Shown in pieces: positions 54,107-63,889 of a DNA stretch of 64,000 nt. Every line of letters starts with the position of its first letter. Position 1 is the stretch's first letter. The position numbers and the translations under genes were made by a program. The notes beneath the pieces were generated by a model that was not told the origin of the DNA, searched no databases, and worked only from the letters and a program-made list of their open reading frames with translations. Source of the DNA: Polyangiaceae bacterium (lineage in GTDB: Bacteria; Myxococcota_A; Polyangia; Polyangiales; Polyangiaceae); assembly GCA_019637295.1 (NCBI GenBank), contig JAHBVX010000001.1, positions 781,501 to 845,500 of the forward strand, read 5' to 3'.

Positions 54107-55024
54107 GTGACGGGTCACCTGCGCGTGTTTCATCAGCGCTTCGAGGAACCTTCGGGCGTCGAGAGCGCGCTGGTGCGCGGGCAGAGTCGCAACATGTCGG
54201 CCGATCCCCGCCTGGTACGCGAGCGGAGCGTCACCGGGACGCTCAGGAACGTCGTGGGCATGCCGCTGCGTTGGGTGGCTTGGCTGCTCGTGGCCTCGCC
54301 CGCTCTGATCATCCCCAAGCTGTTCTTGCCTCGCGCGCTCAGTGACTCGATCACCGTGGGCTTCGCGCTGGTGGTGGTCGCGTTCTTCGCAGTACTCGCG
54401 CTCTACTTCGTCTTCTCCATCGTGTGGTGGCTCGCGCACCGTGGACGGCCGGGCCTGCGCTGGGCGCCAGGCGACGCGACGGCCGAGGAACGCACGGCGA
54501 GCATCGCGCTCGACGCTGGCGTGGCGCCTGGCACGCCGGTACGTGCCATCGGGCGCGTGGTGCCGCTCACCGATACTGACGTCGTGCTTCGCGCCTTCGC
54601 CAGCGACACGCCGGTGCCCTGGCGCGTGGTCGAGCTCGTCGACTTCGCCGTGGTGCCCGACGAGGGCGTCCCGTTGATCGCGCGCTTCGTCCAGTCCCCC
54701 GTGCTCGCACCCCTGGGGCGCCGGGGCTCCTTCGCCGACCACGCCGCTGGCTTCTCGCCGCAGGCGCGGCAGTTGGCCGCGAGTGGGGAGGGGGCCGGGC
54801 GCTACCTCGAGCTTCGCGCGGGACAGCGCGTGGAGCTCGCGGGCACGGTCGATCGAACGGTCCCGAACGCGGAGAGCTTCGAGCTCGACGGCGTCGCGGC
54901 TTCCCTGCCGCGAGCGCTAGACACCGCCGAGGCCCCCTATCGCCGCGGACCCGGCGACGCGGCGCTCGTCGTTGGCGCCGAGAGCGCGCCGCGCATCTTC
55001 ATCCGCTCGCTGCCCGAGGGATGA
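54107..55024 (+). CDS. Membrane protein with two TM helices, function unknown
   Basis: 305 residues. Two hydrophobic helices (WVAWLLVASPALIIPKLFL and ITVGFALVVVAFFAVLALYFVFSIVWWL) precede a ~190-residue beta-rich soluble domain (TPVRAIGRVVPLTDTDVVLRAF...YLELRAGQRVELAGTVDR), somewhat like GIDE/NfeD-type small barrels. GTG 54107 is preferred because TAGCAT ends 7 nt upstream; ATG 54098 is three codons earlier. Confidence 0.58.
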   Translation: MTGHLRVFHQRFEEPSGVESALVRGQSRNMSADPRLVRERSVTGTLRNVVGMPLRWVAWLLVASPALIIPKLFLPRALSDSITVGFALVVVAFFAVLALYFVFSIVWWLAHRGRPGLRWAPGDATAEERTASIALDAGVAPGTPVRAIGRVVPLTDTDVVLRAFASDTPVPWRVVELVDFAVVPDEGVPLIARFVQSPVLAPLGRRGSFADHAAGFSPQARQLAASGEGAGRYLELRAGQRVELAGTVDRTVPNAESFELDGVAASLPRALDTAEAPYRRGPGDAALVVGAESAPRIFIRSLPEG

Positions 55025-55084
55025 CCTCGGACTCGAGCCGGCATCGTCGCCGCGGATCCGGACAATCCGTCGCCGCATCCGGAC

Positions 55085-55103
55085 GCTGTCGTCACGCGAC
55101 AGC
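55085..55103 (+). promoter_or_regulatory. Inverted repeat, candidate enhancer upstream of sigma-54 promoter
   Basis: GCTGTCG-TCACG-CGACAGC has perfect 7-bp arms. The half GCGACAGCC (55096-55104) recurs at 55126-55134, exactly 30 bp on, or about three helical turns. Confidence 0.55.
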
Positions 55104-55135
55104 CAAAATTGCCTGGCTTCTCGCTGCGACAGCCT

Positions 55136-55151
55136 TGGTACGCGCGTTGCT
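55136..55151 (+). promoter_or_regulatory. Sigma-54 promoter for Cys-rich lipoprotein
   Basis: TGGTACG-CGCG-TTGCT matches the -24/-12 consensus with one change (C to T) and correct 10-nt GG-to-GC spacing. Predicted start is near 55162, 17 nt before ATG 55179. Confidence 0.7.
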
Positions 55152-55178
55152 CTGTCGGTCGTGCGGAGGACGCGAACA

Positions 55179-55814
55179 ATGAACTTCAGACACTTCACGA
55201 GGGTGGCGACCCTGCTGCTCCTCGCCGGCTGCGCGAGCGAAGACGGCGAGCCCAACGGTGGCGCGCTCGGCAGCGGCGGACAGGGTACGAGTGGCGGCGG
55301 CGGAGTGGGAGGGAGCAGTAGCAGCAGCGGCGGCAGCTCCAGCGGCGGCGTGGCGGGCGGAGGCGGCGACGCTTGCGAAGTGTGCGCCGACGCCAAGTGC
55401 GGCGCGCAGCTCGACGCCTGCGAAGCGGACGCGGCCTGCGTCGCCCTCGCGATGTGTCTCGAGCAGTGCGCCGACGAGGCCTGCGCGACGCAGTGCTTTG
55501 CGAGCAACGCCGCCGGTCAAGCCAACCTGGACGCGGCAGACGCCTGCGTCGTGGCCCAGTGTCCGACCGAGTGCGGCGAAGCCAGCGAGCCGACCCCGGA
55601 TCCGTGCGAGAGTTGCGTGGACACGAAGTGCCAGTCGCAGATCGACGCCTGCTTGGCCAACGCTCAGTGCAGCGGGCTGTGGGGCTGTTACGACCAATGT
55701 CAGGACGACGCCTGCTGGACGCAGTGCGACAGCCAGTTCGCCGCGGGTCTACCGCTGAGCGACGCCGTGGACACCTGCATCGAGACGCAGTGCGCCAGCG
55801 AGTGCGCAGGCTAG
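55179..55814 (+). CDS. Cys-rich lipoprotein with two repeated modules
   Basis: 211 residues. Lipobox LLLLAGCASE, a Gly/Ser linker (about 25-65), then two ~70-residue modules of the same design: CEVCADAKCGAQLDACEADAACVALAMCLEQCADEACATQC and CESCVDTKCQSQIDACLANAQCSGLWGCYDQCQDDACWTQC, each ending in CP/AxxC. The Cys spacing is conserved, suggesting disulphide-bonded helical hairpins common in myxobacterial surface proteins. Driven by the sigma-54 promoter just upstream. Confidence 0.75.
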   Translation: MNFRHFTRVATLLLLAGCASEDGEPNGGALGSGGQGTSGGGGVGGSSSSSGGSSSGGVAGGGGDACEVCADAKCGAQLDACEADAACVALAMCLEQCADEACATQCFASNAAGQANLDAADACVVAQCPTECGEASEPTPDPCESCVDTKCQSQIDACLANAQCSGLWGCYDQCQDDACWTQCDSQFAAGLPLSDAVDTCIETQCASECAG

Positions 55815-55864
55815 AGTCAGGGCCAACGAGCGCGCTCGATGTCGCCGCTCGCTGCTCGGTGCTG

Positions 55865-55870
55865 TAGACT
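55865..55870 (+). promoter_or_regulatory. -10 hexamer TAGACT
   Basis: Six nt before ATG 55877; identical in sequence and spacing to the one at 31795. Confidence 0.5.
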
Positions 55871-55876
55871 CGGCGC

Positions 55877-56302
55877 ATGAGGTTCTTGCACAGCATGATC
55901 CGCGTCCGGGAGCTGGACGCAGCCATCGCCTTCTTCTGCGACGGGCTCGGGCTGCGCGAGGTGCGCCGCTACGACAACGACGCGGGCCGCTTCACGTTGG
56001 TGTTCCTCGAGACCGGAGCCGAGGGGGATACGGCCCAGCTCGAGCTGACCCACAACTGGGACCAGACCGAGCCCTACGACGGCGGGCGCAACTTCGGACA
56101 CCTGGCCTTCGAGGTAGACGACATCTACGCGCTCTGCGAACGGCTCGAGGCTCGCGGCGTCACCATACTGCGCCCGCCTCGGGACGGGCGCATGGCGTTC
56201 GTGCGCTCTCCCGATCAGATCTCGGTGGAGCTGCTGCAGCGAGGCGCCGCGCTGCCGGCCAAGGAGCCCTGGCAGAGCCGGCCGAGCCAGGGGACGTGGT
56301 GA
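55877..56302 (+). CDS. gloA: Glyoxalase I (lactoylglutathione lyase)
   Basis: 141 residues. It follows E. coli GloA closely: [20 protein letters not shown] start, and all four metal ligands His5, Glu56 (QLELTHNW), His75 (FGHLAF) and Glu118 (VELLQ). The enzyme isomerises the methylglyoxal-glutathione hemithioacetal to lactoylglutathione in the cytoplasm. Its length matches the short Ni/Co-type enzymes. Confidence 0.92.
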   Translation: MRFLHSMIRVRELDAAIAFFCDGLGLREVRRYDNDAGRFTLVFLETGAEGDTAQLELTHNWDQTEPYDGGRNFGHLAFEVDDIYALCERLEARGVTILRPPRDGRMAFVRSPDQISVELLQRGAALPAKEPWQSRPSQGTW

Positions 56303-56306
56303 CGAC

Positions 56307-57146
56307 CTAGCCGCGCACGGCGCTCACCCACCACGCGCTGGACCGAAAGCAGAGCTCGCCGTCGACCGCTCGGGCCCGTAGCTCTCGAACCAGAGCGTCG
56401 CGGAGCGCGTCCGCGACGTCGGGTGAGGCCTCGCGGAGCAGCGCACCGAGCGGTCCGATGTGTTGGTAGTAAACGATGGCGTCCTCTAGGGTCTGCACCA
56501 TCTCGTGGTCGAGAGCCTGTAGGGTCACGTCGTCGAAGCCGGCGCCGAGCAGCAGCTCGCACACCCGCTCCGAGCGCGCGAAGGCGAAGGGGCCCGGCGC
56601 GTCCGGCGCCGACTCGGGGAAATCCACGAGTCCTTGGGCTGCTCGGAGCGTCACCGTCGCCCACTCGTTGAGGTCGCGCTCACGCCAGCACAGAAACCCG
56701 AGGCGTCCATCGGGCCTCAGGCACTGGTGCAGGCTCGTGAACGCCGCCTCCGGGTCGTCGAAGAACATCACGCCGAAGCGCGAGTACACGATATCGAAGG
56801 AGGCTGCGGGCAGCGCGGTGACCTGAGCGTCCGCTTCTCGGAGCTCCACGTTGGGTAACGAGCGTGCGCGCTCGCGCGCCTCGGTGAGCAAGACGCGGCT
56901 CACGTCGACGCCCATCACCCGGCCAGTCGGCGCTACCGCCCGAGCGAGCGCGAGCGTCGACGTGCCCGCGCCGCAACCAACATCGAGGACGGCCTCCCCG
57001 GCCTTCGGCGCGAGCCGATCGAGGGAGAGCGACATGAGCGGGTCGAGAAGCTGGTCGACCCGCGCGCGCTGCTGCCGCCAGGCCTGCCCCGCGAGGGCGT
57101 TCCAGTACGAGACTTGCGCTGAGTTCGGAGAGTTCGGGTCGGCCAT
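56307..57146 (-). CDS. Class I SAM-dependent methyltransferase
   Basis: 279 residues. SAM motif VLDVGCGAGTSTLALAR, acidic loop VMGVDVS, motif ADAQVTALPAASFDIVYSRFGVMFFDDP. It resembles UbiE/Methyltransf_11 enzymes. Substrate unknown. The stop is 4 bp from the convergent gloA stop. ATG 57146 is 51 bp from the divergent kinase start. Confidence 0.88.
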   Translation of the reverse strand: MADPNSPNSAQVSYWNALAGQAWRQQRARVDQLLDPLMSLSLDRLAPKAGEAVLDVGCGAGTSTLALARAVAPTGRVMGVDVSRVLLTEARERARSLPNVELREADAQVTALPAASFDIVYSRFGVMFFDDPEAAFTSLHQCLRPDGRLGFLCWRERDLNEWATVTLRAAQGLVDFPESAPDAPGPFAFARSERVCELLLGAGFDDVTLQALDHEMVQTLEDAIVYYQHIGPLGALLREASPDVADALRDALVRELRARAVDGELCFRSSAWWVSAVRG

Positions 57147-57197
57147 GGGTCGCTCGAGGGCTATTGCCGCCGGAGGTCGTCCGGTAGGCTCAGCATA

Positions 57198-59168
<1,971 letters not shown>

Positions 59169-59191
59169 CCGGGCCGCCGCTTCGGGCCTTC

Positions 59192-59908
59192 TCAGTCCGG
59201 CGTCCCCGACGAGTCTCGCTCGAGCTGCAGGCGCTCTTCGATCACGCCGCGCACGTTCTTCACCAGGTCCCGCTTGGACTCCGCGGTCCACTCGTCCACG
59301 GGCTTGCCCTCGAACCAGGTCAGCTCATCGGAGTTCATGATCCCGAGCAGGTAGCGACCCACGATGGCGCCGTCCGCGAGGTCGAACAAGAGCAGGTCTC
59401 CGTCCAGCTGCCCCGGCTTGAACGTCTTCTTCTCCATGTTGACGACGGGCATCACGATCTTTCGAGTGCGAATCACCGCCACGTACTGCCAGGCCAGGCA
59501 CTCGTCCGCGTAGCGCAGGTCGTCGTCCTTGGGTGGAGTCGCCCTCAGCGCGTGACCACAGAGCGAAAGGGTCGTGTCGCCCAGGCTCAGCTCGGCGCTC
59601 GTGGGCTCGTAGTGCACGTCGTCGAGCCACTTCTCACCGAGCACGATGAACTGCTTGGTCTCGAGCTTGGTCTTCAGCGGGCGCTCTCTCCTCACCTTGG
59701 GCTCTTTGCGTGCGGTCTTCGCGATGGTCGACAGCAGGTCCATGCGTGCCTTGAGCTTGGGCACGAGCTCTGCGGCACGCACCTCGGTGGTCGATACGGT
59801 GGGGGCCGTCGGTCCAGGCTCCGTTGGCTCGGGGCGCTTCTTGCACGCCAGGAGCACGGCCAGCAGGACCACCACCACCGAGACACGCTCGCAAACCGAG
59901 GCTCGCAT
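59192..59908 (-). CDS. Lipoprotein, function unknown
   Basis: 238 residues. Signal SVVVVLLAVLLACKKR with Cys22 as lipid site, a Pro/Thr spacer, a basic helical stretch (KARMDLLSTIAKTARKEPKVRRERPLK), then a beta-rich domain (FIVLGEKWLDDVHYEPTSAELSLGDTTLSLCGHAL) and a C-terminal helix. No family recognised. TAGAGT ends 7 nt before ATG 59908, which excludes the longer upstream frame. Confidence 0.65.
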   Translation of the reverse strand: MRASVCERVSVVVVLLAVLLACKKRPEPTEPGPTAPTVSTTEVRAAELVPKLKARMDLLSTIAKTARKEPKVRRERPLKTKLETKQFIVLGEKWLDDVHYEPTSAELSLGDTTLSLCGHALRATPPKDDDLRYADECLAWQYVAVIRTRKIVMPVVNMEKKTFKPGQLDGDLLLFDLADGAIVGRYLLGIMNSDELTWFEGKPVDEWTAESKRDLVKNVRGVIEERLQLERDSSGTPD

Positions 59909-59990
59909 CGACGCCACTCTACTCGATGAACCCCGGCGGCGCGATGGGACCATCCTCCACCCGCCCCACGCCGGTGCTACGCTGCCGGGC

Positions 59991-60131
59991 GTGACTGGTC
60001 CCGCTCCCACGCTGCGTGAACGCTGGGCGCTCGTCGAGGCGCGTCGCGCCGTGGAGTCGCGGCGCGCCACTTACGCACACAAGCTCGCTCAGCTCGAAGC
60101 GATCCTCCGCGCGGGCTCTCGTACCGACTGA
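59991..60131 (+). CDS. Possible small helical protein (46 aa)
   Basis: MTGPAPTLRERWALVEARRA..., a charged single helix with Ala/Arg/Glu, no signal or Cys. TACGCT ends 7 nt before GTG 59991, as at other genes here. No ribosome site. It is short enough to be chance; kept because of the promoter pattern and because it ends cleanly before the tRNA. Confidence 0.35.
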   Translation: MTGPAPTLRERWALVEARRAVESRRATYAHKLAQLEAILRAGSRTD

Positions 60132-60166
60132 CGCTCTCCAGGGCTCGCGCGGCACACGTTGTCGGT

Positions 60167-60243
60167 TGGCACGCCCGGCAGGACTCGAACCTGCGACCCG
60201 CGGCTTAGAAGGCCGCCGCTCTATCCAGCTGAGCTACGGGCGC
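60167..60243 (-). tRNA. tRNA-Arg (anticodon TCT)
   Basis: Minus strand folds as a cloverleaf: acceptor GCGCCCG/CGGGCGT (last pair G-T), D arm GCTC..GAGC, anticodon stem GCGGC/GCCGC with loop CTTCTAA (anticodon TCT), T arm GCAGG-TTCGAGT-CCTGC, discriminator G and encoded CCA. It reads AGA (and AGG by wobble), rare codons in this GC-rich genome. Confidence 0.95.
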
Positions 60244-60369
60244 CTGGGCGGAGAAGTGAGCGTCATGCCACCGGATCTGTCAAGCCGCCGCGCCTCCAGC
60301 CCGCTTGGCAGGTCCTGCCGGTCCGACGCGGTGACGACGATTCCGCGTACGAAGTCAGCGGCGAGAGCG
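60244..60369. other. Intergenic spacer next to tRNA
   Basis: Ordinary GC-rich sequence with no convincing ORF, hairpin or promoter. It is the left part of a 557-bp gene-free stretch. Confidence 0.4.
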
Positions 60370-60610
60370 AGCGTGGGCGCGGGCGGGTTGCGATGGCGTG
60401 GGCGTGGGCGGGGGCGTTTGCGTGGCGCGGGGGCGGGGGCGTGTTGCGGTTGCGTGGGCGTTTGCGTGTCGCGTGGGCGTTTGCGGTTGCGTGGGCGTTT
60501 GCGTGTCGCGTGGGCGTTTGCGTGTCGCGTGGGCGTTTGCGTGTCGCGGGGGCGGGGGCGGGTTGCGTGGGCGGGGGCGTGTTGCGGGGGAGGGGGCGGG
60601 GGCTGCGCTG
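60370..60610. repeat. G/T-rich non-coding tandem array, 19-bp unit
   Basis: The plus strand is almost free of A for ~220 bp and is built from GCGTGGGCGTTTGCGTGTC-like units. Copies of gtgggcgttt start at 60454, 60473, 60491, 60510 and 60529 (19, 18, 19, 19 bp apart). Both ends grade into GGGGGCGGGGGC runs. The period is not a multiple of three, so it is not a coding repeat. Multiple G-runs could form quadruplexes. Confidence 0.85.
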
Positions 60611-60627
60611 CGGTCGTCTGAGCTTAC

Positions 60628-60761
60628 CGGCTTGCTCGGCGTCGTCCAGGCCGGGGCGGTGCTCGCCATGCTCGGCTTCGCCTGCGCGTGGCTGCGCGCC
60701 GTGCGCGCTTCGCGCGCAGCCTGGACGACGCCTGCGCGAGCCGGTCGCGGGCGGGCGACCG
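60628..60761. other. Nested inverted repeats upstream of four-helix-bundle gene
   Basis: Outer arms GGCGTCGTCCAGGC (60638-60651) and GCCTGGACGACGCC (60719-60732) pair perfectly over 14 bp, extended by CCGGCT/AGCCGG across an internal loop. Inside lies GCTGCGCGC/GCGCGCAGC (60691-60720) and just after it CGGTCGC/GCGACCG (60742-60761). The transcript would be highly structured, 40 bp ahead of the next gene. Confidence 0.65.
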
Positions 60762-60800
60762 CCGCGCAGTGGGCGCGATCGGAGAAGAGGAGATGGTCCG

Positions 60801-61133
60801 ATGTTACGAATCCATTCGGTGTTGCTCGAGTTGATCCGGGACTTGATGCCGCTGGTGCGGGAGCTCGAGCGAAGGGAGCCGGATCTCGCGCGGCAGTGCC
60901 GGCGGGCGCTCGCGAGCGCGCCGCTCAACGTCGCGGAAGGGTCGCAGTCGCGGGGGCGAAACCGCGGGGCGCGGTACTCGACGGCGCTCGGATCGCTGCG
61001 GGAGGCGCAGGCGTGCTTCGAGGTGGCTGAGGTCATGGGCTACTTGCCCGCGCTGTCGGCGGAGCAGGTCGCGAGTTTCAATCGCGTGCTCGGCACGCTG
61101 GTGCGCGTCACCCAGGGGCCGGCGCGGCGCTGA
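60801..61133 (+). CDS. Four-helix-bundle protein (S23/IVS-type family)
   Basis: 110 residues, all helical: LLELIRDLMPLVRELERREPDLARQCRRALASAPLNVAEGSQSRGRNRGARYSTALGSLREAQACFEVAEVMGYL. The central ..PLNVAEGS..RG.....R.....GS..E......A..... pattern is that of the four-helix-bundle family first seen in 23S rRNA intervening sequences and related to the diversity-generating retroelement protein Avd. No reverse transcriptase or rRNA is near. Basic surface suggests nucleic-acid binding. GAAGAGGAG precedes ATG 60801. It follows the structured repeat region. Confidence 0.8.
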   Translation: MLRIHSVLLELIRDLMPLVRELERREPDLARQCRRALASAPLNVAEGSQSRGRNRGARYSTALGSLREAQACFEVAEVMGYLPALSAEQVASFNRVLGTLVRVTQGPARR

Positions 61134-61218
61134 CGCGGATCGCGCGGCGAGTGCCCGCTGAACGAGCTGAGGGCAGAGCAGGTTCACGCACGAGGCGTGG
61201 ACCGGGCGGCATGGCCGA

Positions 61219-63042
61219 TCAGCGCTGGCCTGGCCCGAGGCCGATCTTGGGGAGCAGCTGCTCGAGCTCCGCGAGCGGCGCCTCGAGGCTGCGGATGCTC
61301 TCCGCCCAGAACTCGGGAGCTTCGAGATCGCGACCCAGCGCGGTCTTGGCTACGTCGTGAGCCAAGCCGCTGCCCGTGAGCCGCAGGAGCTCCTCGTAGC
61401 GAGGCAGGAACGACGCGCCTTGCTCCTTGAATTGCGCGTAGAGGCCGCGGCTGAGCAGGTAGCCGAAGGTGTAGGGGAAGTTGTAGAAGCTGACGCTGGA
61501 GATGTAGAAGTGCAGCTTCGAGGCCCAGAACAACGGGTCTTCTCCCCCTGGCCGCAGGGTGTCTCCGAAGATCCGGCGCTGGGTGGACGCCATCAGCTCG
61601 CACAGCTCGCTCGCGCCCACTTCTTCTTTGGCGCGCCGCTCGTACAGCGCCTTCTCGAACTGAAAGCGCACGGGAATGTCGAGCAAGAACGCCGTCGAGT
61701 CCCCGAGCTGTTCGGCGAGGAGCACGGCGCGCGTCTCGTCGCCGATGCTCGGATCCGACAAAAGGCCGTCGCTCAACACGAGCTCCGCGAAGGTGGAGGC
61801 GGACTCGGCCAGCGTCATCGGGTAGTGACGGGACATGCCCCGCAGATCCCGCATGACCCAGTTGTGGAACGCGTGACCGACCTCGTGCGCGAGGGTGGAC
61901 ACGTCGCCCAGCGCACCCTGGAACGTCATGAACACGCGGGACTCGTTGATCAGCGGGGAGCTGGTGCAGTACGCGCCCGGCTGTTTGCCGGCCCGCGGCT
62001 CCCACTCCACCCAGCGCTTGTCCAACACTTGATCGAAGAAGCCGGCGAGGGAGGGGTACGCGCGCTGGAACGCGCCGCGCACCATCGAGCGCGCGCCCTC
62101 CCAGGTCACGGTGCTCTCGGTCTTCACCGGCAGCGGCGCCTCCAGGTCGTACCAACAGACCTCTTCCTGGCCGAAAGCGCGCGCCTTCAAGCGCAAGAAG
62201 CGGCGCGCAACCTCGGCGTTGGCCTCCACGGCTTCGAACATGGCATCCAGGGTCTTTCGCGAGATCGCCGCGTCGAACAAGGCCGCGTCCAGGAAGTGCG
62301 GCACGCCTCGCCGGCGATAGAGCGAGTGCCGCGTGCCGGCGATGGCGTTGAGGGCCGCCGCCGCGACGTCGGCCACGCCTTGCCACGCCTCGTTGCCTCC
62401 GCGAAAGGCTGCCTCGCGCACGGCGCGATCCGGATTGCTCGTGAGGGAGCGTCGCTGACTCATGCCCAGGGTCTCCCGGCGTCCGTCCGGCCAGGCCATC
62501 TCGAAGGTCAGCGTGCCGCTCACGGTGTCGTACAGGCGGCCCCAGGCGTGGATGCCATCCGTGCCCAGATCCGCGGCCAGACCTTCGAGCGCGGGCTCCA
62601 TCGACAGGAGCGCCTCGTCGCGCAGGCGCGTGATGAAGAAGCTCGCCCCCGCGAGCTCGGGACGCCCGGCCAGAGACGCGATGTCCGCATCCGTCGCGCC
62701 ACGAACCGCGCGCTGCAGCTCCACGCCGAGCTTCTGCACCTCCGCGCCCAGCACGCTCAGCTTGCCGGCTTCCCGCCGGTAGGCCTCGTTCGCGGCGTCG
62801 CATGAGCCCAGAGCGTGGGTGTATGACCAGACGTGGCTCAGCCGCGCGCCGATCCCCTCGTAGCGTTCGAGCACGGAGGCCCACGCCGACTCGGTGTCCG
62901 GTCCCAGCACGGCGAGGCGAGCGGCCTCGGCCGTCAGCTCTGTCACGTCCCGCGCGAGATCCGCCAAGAACGCGCGGTGCTCGGGGCCGTCGAAGGTGGG
63001 GAAGAAGGGCGAGAGGTCCCAGTTCATCAGCGGTGCGTTCAC
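61219..63042 (-). CDS. M3-family oligoendopeptidase (PepF-like)
   Basis: 607 residues of the pepF/M3 type. The zinc motif is HEVGHAFHN (near residue 390) with the third ligand in TLAESASTFAE; the C-terminal YNFPYTFGYLLSRGLY and GLAHDVAKTALGRDL are family landmarks. It degrades oligopeptides in the cytoplasm. Start GTG 63042 is favoured by TAAGCA ending 7 nt upstream; ATG 63027 (MNWDLSPFFPTF) is the alternative. Confidence 0.9.
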   Translation of the reverse strand: MNAPLMNWDLSPFFPTFDGPEHRAFLADLARDVTELTAEAARLAVLGPDTESAWASVLERYEGIGARLSHVWSYTHALGSCDAANEAYRREAGKLSVLGAEVQKLGVELQRAVRGATDADIASLAGRPELAGASFFITRLRDEALLSMEPALEGLAADLGTDGIHAWGRLYDTVSGTLTFEMAWPDGRRETLGMSQRRSLTSNPDRAVREAAFRGGNEAWQGVADVAAAALNAIAGTRHSLYRRRGVPHFLDAALFDAAISRKTLDAMFEAVEANAEVARRFLRLKARAFGQEEVCWYDLEAPLPVKTESTVTWEGARSMVRGAFQRAYPSLAGFFDQVLDKRWVEWEPRAGKQPGAYCTSSPLINESRVFMTFQGALGDVSTLAHEVGHAFHNWVMRDLRGMSRHYPMTLAESASTFAELVLSDGLLSDPSIGDETRAVLLAEQLGDSTAFLLDIPVRFQFEKALYERRAKEEVGASELCELMASTQRRIFGDTLRPGGEDPLFWASKLHFYISSVSFYNFPYTFGYLLSRGLYAQFKEQGASFLPRYEELLRLTGSGLAHDVAKTALGRDLEAPEFWAESIRSLEAPLAELEQLLPKIGLGPGQR

Positions 63043-63097
63043 GAAGCTCTGCTTAGCGCCGCTGACCCAGGGCGAGAAGCCCCAGCGAACACGTCGC

Positions 63098-63889
63098 TCA
63101 GCGCAGCGCCTGCAGCGCCGCCCGGCCGACCGCTCCCGCGAAGGCCCGGCGCGTCTCGGGCTCGCGAAAGCGCCGAGCCTCACGGTCGTCGAGCGCGTGG
63201 TGGGTCTCGATCACGACGGACGGCATCGACGCCGCCTGCAGCACGAAGATGCCGTCGCGCCCGGAGCGTTCGCGAAACACTCCCGGGCTGCGGTCCACGA
63301 GCTCGTAGTCTCCAGCGTAGTGCTTGCCGTCGTAGGGCAGAAACCCGGTGCGACGCAGCGTCGAGCCCAGCGCCAGCGCGAACCTGCGTCGAGCTCGGGC
63401 GAGCGCGTCGTCGCCCTCGTCGGCCGTGAGCACGCTGAAGCCCGGGGCGTGCCGCGAGCGCGGGCAGGACAGGCCGGGCTCGGGCGACCACTCGGACGCC
63501 CGGCCGCGCACGTCCGAGTGCAGGCTCACGAACAGCTCGGCGCCCCACGCCGTCGCCTCGTCCACGCGCTCACGGTAGGTCGGGCGCCTGCCGTCACCGC
63601 GGCTCACCAACACATCGAACGCGCCCGTCGCGCGCAGCGTCTCTGCCACGTCCGTCGCGAGCGAGAGCGTGAAGCGTTCCTCGGGCTCGCACAGCGCGGA
63701 GAGGTTGCCGGTGTTGTCGCCGCTGCCGTGACCCGCGTCGAGGTACAGCCGTACCGGGCGCTGGCCCGAAGCCTCCGGCAGCGCTTGCCACAGCCAGGCT
63801 TCCTCCGGCCACGCGGCGCCGCCGACGGGTCCCGCGGGCGTCAGCCCAGCCAGGACCCCTCCGAGCAGCGACACGAACGCAGCACGCAC
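63098..63889 (-). CDS. N-acetylmuramoyl-L-alanine amidase (Amidase_3)
   Basis: 263 residues. Signal-like N-terminus (AAFVSLLGGVLAGLTPAGPVGGAA). Zinc motifs of the AmiC-type family: YLDAGHGSGDNTGN (His), EPEERFTL (Glu), LFVSLHSDVRG (His) and the catalytic Glu in PSVVIETHHALDDREARRF. It splits septal or side-wall peptidoglycan between MurNAc and L-Ala in the periplasm. Inserted region CPRSRHAPGFSVLTADEGDD is longer than in E. coli. Start GTG 63889. Confidence 0.88.
   Translation of the reverse strand: MRAAFVSLLGGVLAGLTPAGPVGGAAWPEEAWLWQALPEASGQRPVRLYLDAGHGSGDNTGNLSALCEPEERFTLSLATDVAETLRATGAFDVLVSRGDGRRPTYRERVDEATAWGAELFVSLHSDVRGRASEWSPEPGLSCPRSRHAPGFSVLTADEGDDALARARRRFALALGSTLRRTGFLPYDGKHYAGDYELVDRSPGVFRERSGRDGIFVLQAASMPSVVIETHHALDDREARRFREPETRRAFAGAVGRAALQALR

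Noticed and set aside
60450-60560. CRISPR-like array of 19-bp repeats
   Set aside because: Units abut with no unique spacers, and no cas genes are present.
60801-61133. Avd subunit of a diversity-generating retroelement
   Set aside because: No reverse transcriptase, template repeat or variable repeat was seen in the window; only the fold family is shared.
60167-61133. Genomic island integrated at tRNA-Arg
   Set aside because: No integrase, no duplicated tRNA 3' end seen downstream, and flanking genes are of ordinary composition.
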